Notes: a model not told the origin generated them from the sequence alone. Shown: positions 22,860-34,289, counted from the first letter of the stretch. The stretch is 64,000 bases of DNA from Delphinapterus leucas (GCF_002288925.2 NW_022098043.1:3038300-3102299), one strand, 5' to 3'. Program-made: numbers and translations.

Positions 22860-23060
22860 GAAAATAACAGGTAACTTTTAGGAAGGCTTACTGTATGCCA
22901 GGCATTTACTGAGTACTTTTATATGCGTGATAACATTAAATTCTCACCACAGTCCTCTAAGGGTAGGCACTATTATTCCTATCCAACAGATGAGGAAGTT
23001 TAGGTTCAGAGAAGTTAAGTAACTTGCCTAAAGTCATACAGCTAGATCGAATTTCTAAGC
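22860..23060 (-). mobile_element. MIR
   Basis: TACTGTATGCCAGGCATTTA and AACTTGCCTAAAGTCATACA. Confidence 0.85.
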
Positions 23061-23070
23061 CTTGGCTTGA

Positions 23071-23196
23071 CTTTTTTTTTTTTTTTTTGGCCAAGCTGTG
23101 GGGCTTGCAGTATCTCAGTTCCCCAACCAGGGATTGAACCCGGCCCCTGCAGTGAAAGCCCAGAATCCTAACCACTAGGCCACCGGGGAACCCCCT
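23071..23196 (-). mobile_element. Short CHR SINE
   Basis: A T16 run, then GGCCAAGCTGTGGGGC, and the head GGCCACCGGGGAACCCCC at the high end. It is inserted at the edge of a MIR. Confidence 0.9.
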
Positions 23197-23202
23197 TGGC
23201 TT

Positions 23203-23455
23203 TTTTTTTTAATAGACTTAATTTTTTAGAGCATTTTTAAGTTCACAGCAAAATCGAGCAAAGATGCAGTGTTTCCATATGCCTCCTGTGCCAACACACA
23301 ACTTCCTCTATCAACATCTAACACCAGAGTGGTGCATTTGTTACAATTAGTGAACCTACATTGATACATCATTATCACCCAAAGTCCAAAATTTACGTTT
23401 GATAAGCCTTAGTTTTTAACCACCATGTCAATCTCCTACCCTAATTATAAGGCCA
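23203..23455 (-). mobile_element. L1-derived fragment
   Basis: TTTAAGTTCACAGCAAAATC, CCAGAGTGGTGCATTTGTTA and ACATTGATACATCATTATCA are familiar ancient mammalian L1 segments. Orientation is tentative. Confidence 0.55.
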
Positions 23456-23934
23456 CTTTGCTGAGCGGGGATTCAACTGGGACTTTGAAGGGTATGTAGA
23501 ATTTTCCAAAGCAGGGGGTAAGAAGGACATTTCAGGCAGGAGAGTTGTTTAGAGAAAGATGTAGAGGGATTTTCAGGATACTTGGCAAGTTTGACTTGAG
23601 CAAGAGGCCCCAAGCTTTAGTTAGTCAATTGAGTATCGACCTCATGAAGTTTGTCCTAAGCAATAACAGCCATGAAATCGTGAGTTTAGAATGCAAGTTA
23701 TATTTTTGAATCCCCATTGAAATATGTTAATCTTTGAAAAATATTTGGTTATATGCCACTAAAATATATCCCTAGAGCCACCAGTGATAGTCATGCCTCA
23801 TTCTGGAAAACACTACCATAGGGAATTACTGGAGGTACCCTGGGGAGTTAGGATGAGGCTACTGTTTGTCGAGCAAGGGTCATCTGTGTCCCAAGTAAGC
23901 TGCTCGCTGCTGTTCATAATTCTCTGAGCCCCAG

Positions 23935-24110
23935 ACCTACCAGCATATTTGATCTTATCTTTCCTGGCTAGCAACATTTTGGTGGCTCCTTATTCTCTTC
24001 TAGATAGAAGAGTAAATGCCTTAACATAACCTACAAGATCCTTGGGGATCCTGGGGTAGGCCCACCATGGCCCCATCAGGCTGGTGAAGAGAGGGAGATA
24101 GGAGACAGGA
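23935..24110 (+). mobile_element. L2-like fragment
   Basis: GTGGCTCCTTATTCTCTTCT and CATAACCTACAAGATCCTTG match the L2 coding end. Confidence 0.5.
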
Positions 24111-24678
24111 TCTCCTGGAGGAAGTGACATCTGAGCTGAAGTCTAACGGATTTATGGGAGAGAACTAGGTGATGGTGGTGAAGAGCTTTTTCAGGTAGAA
24201 GGAACAGCAAGTGCAAATTTCCCGAGGCAGGAAGGAACAATGTGCATGTGAGCACCTGAGAGAGGCACTAGAGGAAGAGCCAGGGGAGAAGAGTTTGCAG
24301 GAGCCAGACCCTGCCTGCAGTATCTGGAGGCATCACAAGCATTGTGATCTTAATGCTGTGCCTTACGGGGAGCCTTTAGGGCCTCAAGAACGGTGACTTC
24401 AGTTACTTGAATAACAAATACTTTTTGAACACCTACTTCAGGTGGAGCACTGGGAATTTTAATAGACTCTCATGGTCCCTGCCATCAGGAAACTTACATT
24501 CTTTTACAAACAAAAGTTATACATATGCATGGTTTAAAGAAATAACAAGTATTATAAGGTTTTCTATGAAAACAGAAGGCAGTCCACTGCCTTTTCCCTC
24601 ATTTCCACTTTTGCAGAGGCATCTATTTTCAACTTTTTTAGCTGACTGTATTTTAGATTTATCTCCATTATCTCTAAG

Positions 24679-24689
24679 TAATCTTGTTT
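24679..24689. repeat. L1 target-site duplication, left copy
   Basis: TAATCTTGTTT matches 32022-32032 exactly. Confidence 0.85.
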
Positions 24690-24723
24690 TTTTGTTGTTG
24701 TTGTTGTTATTTTTTTGTTTTTT

Positions 24724-24890
24724 GGCGGTACGCAGGCCTCTCACTACTGTGGCCTCTCCCGCTGCCAGCGGCCATGGCCCACGGGCCCAGCCGCTCCGCG
24801 GCACGTGGGATCTTCCTGGACCGGGGCACGAACCCGTGTCCCCTGCATCGGCAGGCGGACCCTCAACCACTGCGCCACCAGGGAAGCCCT
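24724..24890 (-). mobile_element. Odontocete-type CHR SINE with internal deletion, nested in L1 tail
   Basis: GGCGGTACGCAGGCC marks the 3' end and GCCACCAGGGAAGCCC the head. About 30 bp present in sister copies (GGAGCACAGGCTCCGG and neighbours) is missing between CTCCCGCTG and CCAGCGGCC. GTTTTTTG on both sides is a short duplication. Confidence 0.9.
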
Positions 24891-25218
24891 GTTTTTTGAA
24901 TTTTTGAATTTTATTTAATTTATTTTTTTATACAGCAGGCATGTATGTCAATCCCAATCTCCCAGTTCATCCCACCACGACTACCCCACCCCCCTGCCAC
25001 TTTCCCCCCTTGGCGTCCATACGTTTGTCCTCTACATCTGTGTCTCTAGTTCTGCCCTGCAAACCGGTTCATCTGTACCATTTTTCTAGGTTCCACATAT
25101 ATGCATTAATATACGATATTTGTTTTTCTCTTTCTGACTTACTTCACTCTGTGTGACAGTCTCTAGATCCATCCATGTCTCTACAAATGACCCAATTTCG
25201 TTCCTTTTTATGGCTAAG

Positions 25219-26296
25219 TTAATATTCCATTCTATATATGTACCACATCTTATTTATCCATTCGTCTGTCGATGGGCATTTAGGTTGCTTCCATGACCTG
25301 GCTATTGTAAGTAGTGCTGCAGTGAACATTGGGGTGCATGTGTCTTTTTGAATTATGGTTTTCTCTGGGTATACGCCCAGTAGTGAGATTGCTGGGTCAT
25401 ATGGTAATTCTATTTTTAGTTTTTTAAGGAACCTCCGTACTGTTCTGCATAGTGGCTGTATCAATTTACATTCCCACCTACAGTGCAAGAGGGTTCCCTT
25501 TTCTCCACACCCTCTCCAGCATTTGTTGTTCGTAGATTATCTGATGATGCCCATTCTAAATGGTGTGAGGTGATACTCATTGTAGTTTTGATTTGCATTT
25601 CTCTAATAATTAGTGATGTTGAGCAGCTTTTCATGTGCTTCTTGGCCATTTGTATGTCTTCTTTGGAGAAATGTCTGTTTAGGTCTTCTGCCCATTTTTT
25701 GATTGGTTTTTTTCTTTTTTAATATTGAGCTGCATGAGCTGCTTATATATTTTGGAGATCAATCCTTTGTCCATTGATTCGCTTGCAAATATTTTCTCCC
25801 ATTCTGAGGGTTGTCTTTTCATCTTGTTTGTAGTTTGCTTTACAAAAGCTTTTAAGTTGCATTAGGTCCCATTTGTTTATTTTTGTTTTTATTTCCATTA
25901 CTCTAGGAGGTGGATCAAAAAAGATCTTGCTGTGATTTATGTCAAAGTGTGTTCCTCCTGTTTTCCTCTAAGAGTTTTCTAGTATCCAGTCTTACATTTA
26001 GGTCTCTAATCCATTTTGAGTTTATTTTTGTATATGGTGTTAGGGAGTGTTCTAATTTCATTCTTTTTACATGTAGCTGTCCAGTTTTCCCAGCACCACT
26101 TATTGAAGAGACTGTCTTTTCTCCATTGTATATCCTTGCCTCCTTTGTCATAGATTAGTTGACCATAGGAGCGTGGCTTTATCTCTGGACTTTCTATCCT
26201 GTTCCATTGATCTATATTTCTGGTTTTGTGCCAGTACCATATTGTCTTGATTACTGTAGCTTTGTAGTATAGTCTGGAGTCAGGGAGTCTGATTCC
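25219..26296 (-). pseudogene. L1 ORF2 C-terminal remnant
   Basis: Out-of-phase fragments continue ORF2. They include [15 protein letters not shown] near 25990, and [35 protein letters not shown] and DEWINKMWYIYRMEY near 25488-25219, the usual C-terminal end of mammalian L1 ORF2. The 3' UTR lies between 24890 and 25219. Confidence 0.82.
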
Positions 26297-27281
26297 TCAG
26301 GCTCCTTTTTTTCCCCTCAAGACGACTTTGGCTATTCGGGGTCTTTTTTGTCTCCATACAAATTTTAAGATTTTTTGTTCTAGTTCTGTAAAAAATGGCA
26401 CTGGTAACTTGATAGGGATTGCATTGAATCTGTAGATTGCTTTGGGTAGTGTAGTCATTTTCACAATATTGATTCTTCCAATCCAAGAACATGGTATATC
26501 TCTCCATCTGTTTGTGTCATATTTGATTTCTTTCATCAGTGTCTTATACTTTTCTGAGTACAGGTCTTTTACCTCCTTAGGTAGGTTTATTCCTAGGTAT
26601 TTTATTCTTTTTGTTGCAATGGTGAATGGGATTATTTCCTTAATTTCTCTTTCTGATCTTTCGTTGTTAGTGTATAGGAATGCGATAGATTTCTGTGCAT
26701 TAATTTTGTATCCTGCAACTTTACCAAATTCATTGAGCTCTAGTAATTTTTTGGTGGTATCTTTAGGATTCTCTATGTATAGTATCATGTCATCTGCAAA
26801 CAGTGACAGTTTTCCTTCTTCTTTTCCAATTTGTATTCCTTTCATTTTTTTTTCTTCTCTGATTGCTGTGGCTACGACTTCCAAAACTATGTTGAATAAT
26901 AGCGGTGAGAGTGAACATCCTTGTCTTGTTCTTGATCTTAGAGGAAATACTTTCAGTTTTTCACCATTGAGAATGATGTTTGCTATCGGTTTGTCGTATA
27001 TGGCCTTTATTATGTTGAGGTAGGTTCTCTCTATGCCCACTTTCTGGAGAGTTTTTATCATAAATAGGTGTTGAATTTTGTCAAAAGCTTTTTCTAGGGC
27101 TTCCCTGGTGGCGCAGTGATTGAGAGTCCGCCTGCTGATGCAGGGGACATGGGTTCGTGCCCCGGTCCGGGAAGATCCCACATGCCGCGGAGCGGCTGGG
27201 CCCGTGAGCCATGGCTGCTAAGCCTGCGCGTCCGGAGCCTCCGCAACGGGAGAGGCCACAACAGTGAGAGGCCGGCGTACC

Positions 27282-27315
<34 letters not shown>

Positions 27316-27520
27316 TTTTTCTACATCTCTTGAGATGATTATATGGTTTTTATTCTTCAGTGTGTTAATATGGTGTATCACATTGATTGATTTGTGTATA
27401 TTGAAGAATCCTTGCACCCCTGGGATAAATCCCACTTGATCATGGTGTATTATCCTTTTAATGTGTTGTTGGATTCTGTTTGCTAGTATTTTGTTGAGGA
27501 TTTTTGCATCTATATTCATC
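26297..27520 (-). pseudogene. L1 ORF2 reverse transcriptase remnant, split by a SINE
   Basis: The palm region reads [20 protein letters not shown] and [10 protein letters not shown] (27519-27313), then a SINE inserted at 27097-27312, then [21 protein letters not shown] and the catalytic [10 protein letters not shown], continuing to [13 protein letters not shown] (27096-26297). The active-site FADD is intact but the coding frame is not continuous. Confidence 0.9.
27097..27312 (+). mobile_element. Odontocete-type CHR SINE inserted in L1 ORF2
   Basis: The head is GGGCTTCCCTGGTGGCGCAG, ending GGCGTACCGC plus about 30 A's. The target-site duplication AGCTTTTTCTA (27086-27096) / AGGTTTTTCTA (27313-27323) dates it after the L1 insertion. 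Confidence 0.95.
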
Positions 27521-27888
27521 AGTGATATTGGTCTGTAATTTTCTTTTTTTGTAGTATCTTTGTCTGGTTTTGGTATCAGGGTGATGGTGGCCTCATAGAA
27601 TGAGTTTGGGAGTGTTCATTCCTCTGCAATTTTTTGGTAGAGTTTGAGAAGGATGGGTGTCAGCTCTTCTCTAAATTTTGATAGAATTCACCTGTGAAGC
27701 CATCTGGTCCTGGACTTTTTGTTTGTTGGAAGATTTTTAATCACAATTTCAATTTCATTACTTGTGATTGGTCTGTTCATATTTCTATTTCTTTCTGGTT
27801 CAGTCTTGGAAGGTAATACCTTCCTAAGAATTTGTCCATTTCTTCCAGGTTGTCCATTTTATTGGCATAGAGTTGCTTGTAATAGTCT

Positions 27889-28215
27889 TTCTTTTTTTAA
27901 AAAAAAATTAATTATTTTTGGTTGCATTGGCTCAGTTGCTGTGCGTGGGCTTTCTCCAGCTGTGGCAAGCAGGGGCTACTCTTCTTTGCAGTGTGTGGCT
28001 TCTCATTGTGGTGGCCTCTCTCATTGCGGAGCACGGGTTCCAGGCACGCGGATTTCAGTAGTTGTGGCTCGCGGGCTCTAGAGCGCAGGCTCAGTAGTTG
28101 TGGCTCACGGGCCCAGCCGCTCCGCGGCATGTGGGATCCTCCCGGACCGGGGCTCGAACCCATGTCCCCTGCATTGGCAGGCGGGTTCCTAACCACTGCG
28201 CCACCAGGGAAGCCA
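27889..28215 (-). mobile_element. Long CHR SINE nested in L1
   Basis: A T/A-rich tail lies at about 27889-27912, with GCTGTGCGTGGGCTTTCTCC in the body. The head CACTGCGCCACCAGGGAAGC ends at about 28214. It has the same orientation as the L1. Confidence 0.93.
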
Positions 28216-28540
28216 ATGTAGTACTCTTATGATGCTTTGTATTTTTTCTGCAGTGTCCGTGGTAACTTCTCCTTTTTCATTTCTAATTTTATTGATTTGA
28301 GTCCTCTCCCTCTTTTTCTTGATGAGTCTGGCTAAAGGTTTATCAATTTTGTTTACCTTCTCAAAGAACCAGCTTTTAGTTTTATTGATCTTTGCTATTG
28401 TTTTCTTTGTTTCTATTTCATTTATTTCTTCTCTGATCTTTATGATTTCTTCCTTCTACTTACTTTGGGTTTTGTTTGTTCTTCTTTCTTTAGTTCCTTT
28501 AGGTGTAAGGTTAGATTGTTTATTTGAGATTTCTCTTCTT

Positions 28541-28902
28541 TCTTTTTTTTTTTTTTTAAATATATTTATTTATTTATTTTTGGCTGTGTTGAGTCTTCAT
28601 TGCTGTGCACGGGCTTTCTCTAGTTGCAGTGAGCAGGGGCTACCCTTCGTTGTGGTGTGTGGGCTTCTCATTGTCGTGGCTTCCCTTTTTGCAGAGCACG
28701 GGCTCTAGGCATGCGGGCTTCAGTAGTTGTGGCATGTGGGCTCAGCAGTTGTGGCTCGTGGGCTTCCAGAGCTCAGGCTCAGTAGTTGTGGCACATGGGC
28801 TTAGTTGCTCTGCGGCATGTGGGATCTTCCCAGGCCAGGGCTTGAACCCCTGCCCCTGCATTGGCAGGTGGATTCTTAAGCACTGTGCTACCAGGGAAGC
28901 CC
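28541..28902 (-). mobile_element. Long CHR SINE nested in L1
   Basis: Poly(T) and TATTTATTTATTT at the low end and TGCTACCAGGGAAGCCC at the high end. It separates ORF2 segments of the L1. Confidence 0.93.
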
Positions 28903-29062
28903 AAGATTTTTCTTCTTTCCTGAGGCAGGCTTGTATTGCTATAAACTCCCTCTTAGAACTGCTTTTGCTACATCCCATAGGTTTTGGATCGTTGTGTTTT
29001 CATTGTAATTTGTCTCTAGGTATTTTTTGATTTCCTCTTTGAATTCTTCAGTGATCTCTTGG

Positions 29063-29806
29063 TTATTTAGTAACGTATTGTTCAGCCTCCAAGTGTTTGT
29101 GTTTTTTACGTTTTTTTTCCCTGTAATTGATTTCTAATCTCACAGTGTTGTGGTCGGAAAAGATGCTTGATATGGTTTCAGTTTTCTTAAATTTACTGAG
29201 GCTTGATTTGTGACCCAAGATGTGATCTCTCCTGGAGAATGTTCTGTTTGCACTTGAGAAGAAAGTGTAATCTGCTGTTTTTGGATGGAATGTCCTATAA
29301 ATATCAATTAAATCTATCTGGTCTATTGTATCATTTAAAGCTTGTGTTTCCTTATTACTTTTCTGTTTGGACGATCTGTCCATTGGTGTAGGTGAGGTGT
29401 TAAAGTCCCCCACTATTATTGTGTTACTGTCGATTTCCTCTTTTGTAGCTGTTAGCAGTTGCCTTATGTATTGAGGTACTCCTATGTTGGGTGCATATAT
29501 ATTTATAATTGTTATACCTTCTTCTGGGATTGATCCCTTGATCATTATGTAGTGTCCTTCCTTGTCTCTTGTAACATTCTTTATTTTAAAGTCTATTTTA
29601 TCTGATATGAGTATTGCTACTCCAGCTTTCTTTTGATATCCATTTGCATTGAATATCTTTTTCCATCCCCTCACTTTCAGTCTGTATGTGTCCCTAGGTC
29701 TGAAGTGGGTCTCTTGTAGACAGCATATATATGGGTCTTGTTTTTGTATCCATTCAGCAAGCCTGTGTCTTTTGTTTGGAACGTTTAATCCATTTACATT
29801 TAAGGT
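29063..29806 (-). pseudogene. L1 ORF2 endonuclease domain remnant
   Basis: An open frame covers the apurinic/apyrimidinic-like endonuclease. It shows ITLNVNGLN, CCLQETHF, VGDFN, RRDHILGH and FSDHNTVRLE, which include the conserved Asn, Glu, Asp and His positions of the family. The frame is lost just after LEAEQYVTK at 29063. Confidence 0.88.
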
Positions 29807-30138
29807 AATTATCAATATGTATATACCTATTACCATTTTCTTAATTGTTATGAGTTTATTTTGTAGGTCCTTTTCTTCTCTTGTGTTTCCCGCTTAGAGA
29901 AGTTCCTTTAGCATTTGTTGTAGAGCTGGTTTGGTGGTGCTGAATTCTCTTAGCTTTTTCTTGTCTGTAAAGCTTTTGATTTCTCCGTTGAAACTGAATG
30001 AGATCCTCGCCCGGTAGAGTAACCTTGGTTCTTCCCTCTCATCACTTTAAGTATATCATGCCACTCCCTTCTGGCTTGTAGAGTTTCTGCTGAGAAATCA
30101 GCTGTTAACCTTATGGGAGTTCCCTTGTATGTTATTTG

Positions 30139-31130
30139 TCATTTTTCCCTTGTTGCTTTCAATAACTTTTCTTTGTCTTTAATTTTTGTCAGTTTGATTA
30201 CTGTGTGTCTCGGCGTGTTTCTCCTTGGGTTTATCCTGTGTGGGACTGTCTGCGCTTTCTGGACTTGGGTGACTATTTCCTTTCCCCTGTTAGGGAAGTT
30301 TTCGACTATAATGTCTTCAAATATTTTCTCGGGTTCTTTCTCTCTCTCTTCGCATTCTGGGACCCCTATAATGCAAATGTTGTTGCGTTTAATGTTGTCC
30401 CAGAGGTCTCTTAGGCTGTCTTCATTTCTTTTTATTCTTTTTTCTTTATTCTGTTCTGTGGCAGTGAATTCCACCATTCTGTCTTCCACTTATCTGTTCT
30501 TCTGCCTCAGTTATTCTGTTATTGATTCCTTGAAGTGTATTTTTCATTTCAGTTATTGTATTGTTCATCTCTGTTTGTTTGTTCTTTAATTCTTCTAGGT
30601 GTTTTTTTAAAATTTATTTATTTATTTTTGGCTGCATTGGGTCTTCGTTCTGTGCATGGGCTTTCTCTAGTTGTGGCAAGTGGGGGCTACTCTTCGTTGT
30701 GGCACACGGGCTTCAGTAGTTGTAGCACGTGGGCTCAGTAGTTATGGCTCGCGTGCTCTAGAGTGCAGGCTCAGTAGTTGTGGCACACGGGCTTAGTTGC
30801 TCCGCGGCATGTGGGATCTTCCCAGACCAGGGCTCGAACCCGTGTCCCCTGCACTGGCAGGCGGATTCTTAACCACTGTGCCACCAGGGAAGCCCCTAGA
30901 TGTTTGTTCTTTCATTCTTCTAGATCTTTGTTAAACATTTCTTGCATCTTCTTGATCTTTGCCTCCATTCTTTTTCTGAGGTCCTGGATCATCTTCACTA
31001 TCATTATTCTGAATTCTTTTTCTGGAAGGTTGCCTGTCTTCACTTCATTTAGTTGTTTTTCTGAGGTTTTATCTTGTTCCTTCATCTGGTACAAAGTCCT
31101 CTGCCTTTTCATTTTGTCTATCTTTCTGTG
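30139..31130 (-). pseudogene. L1 ORF1 remnant
   Basis: The N-terminal part reads MKRQRTLYQMKEQDKTSEKQ onward to FNKDLEE (about 31116-30912) and is Lys/Glu-rich coiled-coil-like. A SINE at 30604-30896 then interrupts it. The remainder continues near 30490-30139 with LWDNIKRNNICIIGVPE, an RNA-binding-domain motif of L1 ORF1 proteins. A frameshift lies between the SINE and the second part, so no intact ORF1 protein can be made. Confidence 0.85.
30604..30896 (-). mobile_element. Long CHR SINE nested in L1 ORF1
   Basis: TTTATTTATTTATTTTTGGC lies at the low end and GTGCCACCAGGGAAGCCCC at the high end. CTAGRTGTTT flanks it on both sides (about 30594-30603 and 30896-30905), a probable target-site duplication. 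Confidence 0.94.
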
Positions 31131-32021
31131 AATGTGGTTTCGTTCCACAGGCTGCAGAACTGTAGTTCTTCTTGCTTCTGCTGTCTGCTCTCTGGTGGAT
31201 GAGGCTATCTAAGAGGCTTGTGCAGGCTTCCTGATGGGAGGGACTGGTGGTGGGTAGAGCTGGGTGTTGCTCTGTTGTCAGAGCTCAGTAAAACTTTAAT
31301 CCGCTTGTCTGCTGTTGGGTGGGCCTGGGTTCCCTCCCCTGTTGGTTGTTTGGCCTGAGGCGACCTAGCACTGGAGTCTACCTGGCTCTTTGATGGGGCT
31401 AGTGGCAGACTCTGGGAGGGCTCACACCAAGCAGTACTTCCCAGATCTTTTGCTGCGAGTGTCCTTGTCCCCATGGTGAGCCACAGACACCCCCCGCCTC
31501 TGCAGGAGACCCTCCAACACTAGCAGGTCGGTCTGGTTCAGCCTCCTATGGGGTCACTGCTCCTTCCCCTGGGTCCCAATGCGCACACTACTTTGTGTGC
31601 GCTCTCCAAGAGTGGAATCTCTGTTTCCGCTAGTCCTGTCTAAGTCCTGCAATCAAATCCCGCTAGCCTTCGAAGTATGATGCTCTAGGAATTCCTCCTC
31701 CCATTGCCGGACCCCCAGGTTGGGAAGCCTGACGTGGGGCTCAGAACCTTCACTCCAGTGGGTGGACTTCTGTGGTATAATTGTTCTCCAGTTTGTGAGT
31801 CACCCACCCAGTGGTTATGGGATTTGATTTTATTGTGATTGCGCCCCTCCTACCGTCTCATTGCGGCTTCTCCTTTGTCTTTGGATGTGGGTATCTTTTT
31901 TGGTGAGTTCCGGTGTCTTCCTGTCGATGATTGTTCAGCAGTTAGTTGTGATTCTGGTGCTGTCGCAAGAGGGAGTGAGAGCACGTCTTTCTACTCCGCC
32001 ATCTTGAACCAGTCTCCTAGT

Positions 32022-32032
32022 TAATCTTGTTT
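32022..32032. repeat. L1 target-site duplication, right copy
   Basis: TAATCTTGTTT lies immediately beyond the L1 5' end. Confidence 0.85.
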
Positions 32033-33217
32033 CGCCATTTCTAGACATTTCAGTTTTAAACACTATCTCTTGACTTTCTACTATGGAAGATAAAGTTTTG
32101 TCTTTCCCCATCACCTGCGCCACCATACACATACTCCCCACATCCTCAAATTGCGAACATAATTTTGGTTCGTTCAGTAGTCTTTGTTTACATTATTATA
32201 TGTAAGCTATGATTACTTTTCCTTTCCTGTACAACTTTTTGTTTTTCCCAGAGTCAACAATTGTCCTGTTGTGTCACTTGCTTAGTTTCTATGTATTCCA
32301 CCCTCCACCAGTTATCTAAATCTCTTCTCAAGAGGTTCCTACATATCAGGTGTCTCAGATTGGTGTCTCTGGAAGCAGAGGTGGAGATAAGACAGGTTTA
32401 CTAGGGATCAACACCTATGAGAGGAAGTGGGCGGAAGCAGGATTGGGCAGAGGCAGAGGAACTGCACTGAGGCCTGGAAAGCCTCCGCCCACCTGGCAGG
32501 AAGCCTTGGAGCAAGTATGGCCCATCCTATGAGTGTCCTGAGCCCTGCTGAAATGGCCAGGGCTTTATACCCTGCCTGGCTCAGTCCTGCCTATGGGCTG
32601 CCCCAGGAAGGATCTGATCTTCGGCGAGGTAGCTCTCTGCATCGGAGAGCGAACCTGAAGGAGCTGACAGCTGGAGGTGGTCTGCTGGTCGAACTCCCCA
32701 CAGCTGGGCCACAAGCCCTTCCTTGAAGGGGACTCTGGGAGGCAGACTCCATGACTACCACATCATGTGTTCTGTCAATTCCATCTTTTTTTTTTTTTTT
32801 AGTGTGGACCATTTTAAAAGTTTTTATTGAATTTACAATATTGCTTCTGTTTTATGTTTTGGTTTTTTGGCCGTGAGGCATGTGGGATCTTAGCTCCCTC
32901 TGCACTGGAAGGCGAAGTCCCAACCACTGGACCACCAGGGAAGACCCTGTCAATTCCATCTTCTTGAAGAAACTTTTCTTCTGCTCCAGTCTGGAGCATT
33001 TGCCCTTTATATCTGGTGAACGGCTATTATTCTGGGCAGGGAAAGATCCAGACTTTGTAGGGTTTAAAGTTTATACAATCTGGGGGCCCTTTAAAAAAGG
33101 AATACAAAGTTAGCTGTAATTTATTTGGATTGATAAATCAATAAATTCCTGGAGCTTGAGATCCCTTAGAGACTCAGGACCTTTTCTTCTGAGCTCTCAT
33201 TGAGCAATCTAGCAACA
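32033..33217. other. Intergenic flank of the L1
   Basis: 32340-32480 (GTTTACTAGGGATCAACACC and neighbours) looks like an interspersed repeat of unknown family. The SINE at 32795-32946 is listed separately. The rest is unrecognised. Confidence 0.45.
32795..32946 (-). mobile_element. CHR-related SINE with a distinct 3' body
   Basis: A T-run is followed by TTTTATTGAATTTACAATAT, GGCCGTGAGGCATGTGGGAT and the head GGACCACCAGGGAAGACCC. The TTTATTGAATTTAC segment is absent from the other short copies. The B-box core is deleted. CTGTCAATTCCATCTT flanks it on both sides (about 32772-32787 and 32946-32961). Confidence 0.85.
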
Positions 33218-33330
33218 GTGCTCGCTGATTGGTTTCTCCCACCTGCCTAGAGAACCCTCTACAACTCCCAGCACTCCCAGCGGCCCCCGGAATGTGCAGG
33301 AAGCAGAAGCTTAGCTTTCTAGGTGAGTCC
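33218..33330 (+). promoter_or_regulatory. Promoter-like stretch with a ZNF143-type motif and a 5' splice site
   Basis: Inverted CCAAT (ATTGG at 33228-33232) is followed 25 bp later by TCTACAACTCCCAGCA (33258-33273), a near match to the ZNF143/SBS promoter motif. A strong donor AG|GTGAGT follows at 33321-33328. The order and spacing resemble a small TATA-less promoter plus first exon on the plus strand. No protein frame stands out, so a non-coding RNA is the more likely product if real. Confidence 0.35.
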
Positions 33331-33630
33331 GCCTCTGATCCTGGGGTCTTCATGAGCATCTGTCACCTCGCTCCTGTGTTGGATTTCCCTGGGACTGCTG
33401 CTTTCTTTACTCTCTCCTTTTGGTGGAGCACCTACTCCAACATTTTCTTGGGAAAGAGGGTGTGTGAGGTGACATTTTTGAGTCCTTGCAAGTCTGCGAA
33501 TACCTTCATTCTACCTTCCCCTTAATAACGTGTTTCGGTACAGGATATATGAAGACTCTTAGAACGGTGCCTGGCACGTAAGAAGTTCTATAGGTGTTTT
33601 GCCATCATTATTATAAAAAACTCTCATTGG

Positions 33631-33796
33631 AGGGACTTCCCTGGTGGTCCAGTGGGTAAGACTCCGTGCTCCCAATGCAGGTGGCCTGGGTTTGATCCCT
33701 GATCAGGGAACTAGATCCTGCACGCATGTCACAACGAAGGATCCCACGTGCCACAACTAAGAGCCAGCACAGCCTAAATTTTAAAAAAGACAAAAA
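33631..33796 (+). mobile_element. CHR SINE, intermediate length
   Basis: The head is GGGACTTCCCTGGTGGTCCA, with GGTTTGATCCC at the B-box. The body contains CCACGTGCCACAACTAAGAG and the tail is A-rich. Confidence 0.9.
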
Positions 33797-34289
33797 AACA
33801 ACTGTCTTTGGAGATTATTTTCTTTTAGTGTTACTATTGAGAAGTCCAAAGCATCCTGATTCCTGGTGTTTGGGTGTAGTCCCTTTTCTACTTTGGAAGC
33901 TACAGGGTCTTCTCTTTGTGTCCCCCTCCACACCTCCCTGACCACCATGGTTCTGACGTCTCACGATAGTACCTCTGGGACAGGTCTGTTGCTACCCATG
34001 GCACTGAGCACTTGGAGGTGCCTTTCAACATGGAACCGTATGTCCTTCAGTTCTGGGAATTTTCTTCCATTTTTAATTGATGACTCCTCTCTGTTCTGCT
34101 TTCTCTTTCTGTAATATCTATTATTCAGATGTTGAGTGTCCCGGACCAGTACTCTAATTTTCTTTTTTTCCTCTCTGCTTTTCTATCTCTTTTTCTCTTT
34201 GTTTTACTTTCTGGAAGATTTCCTCAAATTTATCTTCCAACCCTTCCATTGAATTTTTAATTGCAAGGGCTTTTTATTGTTGATGTTTT

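Larger units (their letters stand above)
24690..32021 (-). mobile_element. Near full-length L1 retrotransposon with five nested SINEs
   Basis: A 5' UTR of about 0.9 kb begins near 32020 (GGAGACTGGTTCAAGATGG on the minus strand). ORF1 remains, then ORF2 remains with endonuclease and reverse transcriptase motifs, then a 3' UTR and an A-rich tail (T-rich at 24690-24723). The 11-bp TAATCTTGTTT at 24679-24689 and 22 bases inside 32020 (32022-32032) is the target-site duplication, proving a single full-length insertion. Subtracting SINEs at 24724-24890, 27097-27312, 27889-28215, 28541-28902 and 30604-30896 leaves about 5.9-6.0 kb. Both ORFs are broken by SINEs, stops and frameshifts, so the element is immobile. 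Confidence 0.93.

Noticed and set aside
26297..29836. A working reverse transcriptase/endonuclease gene
   Set aside because: Motifs are visible, but the L1 ORF2 is split by three SINEs plus stops and frameshifts.
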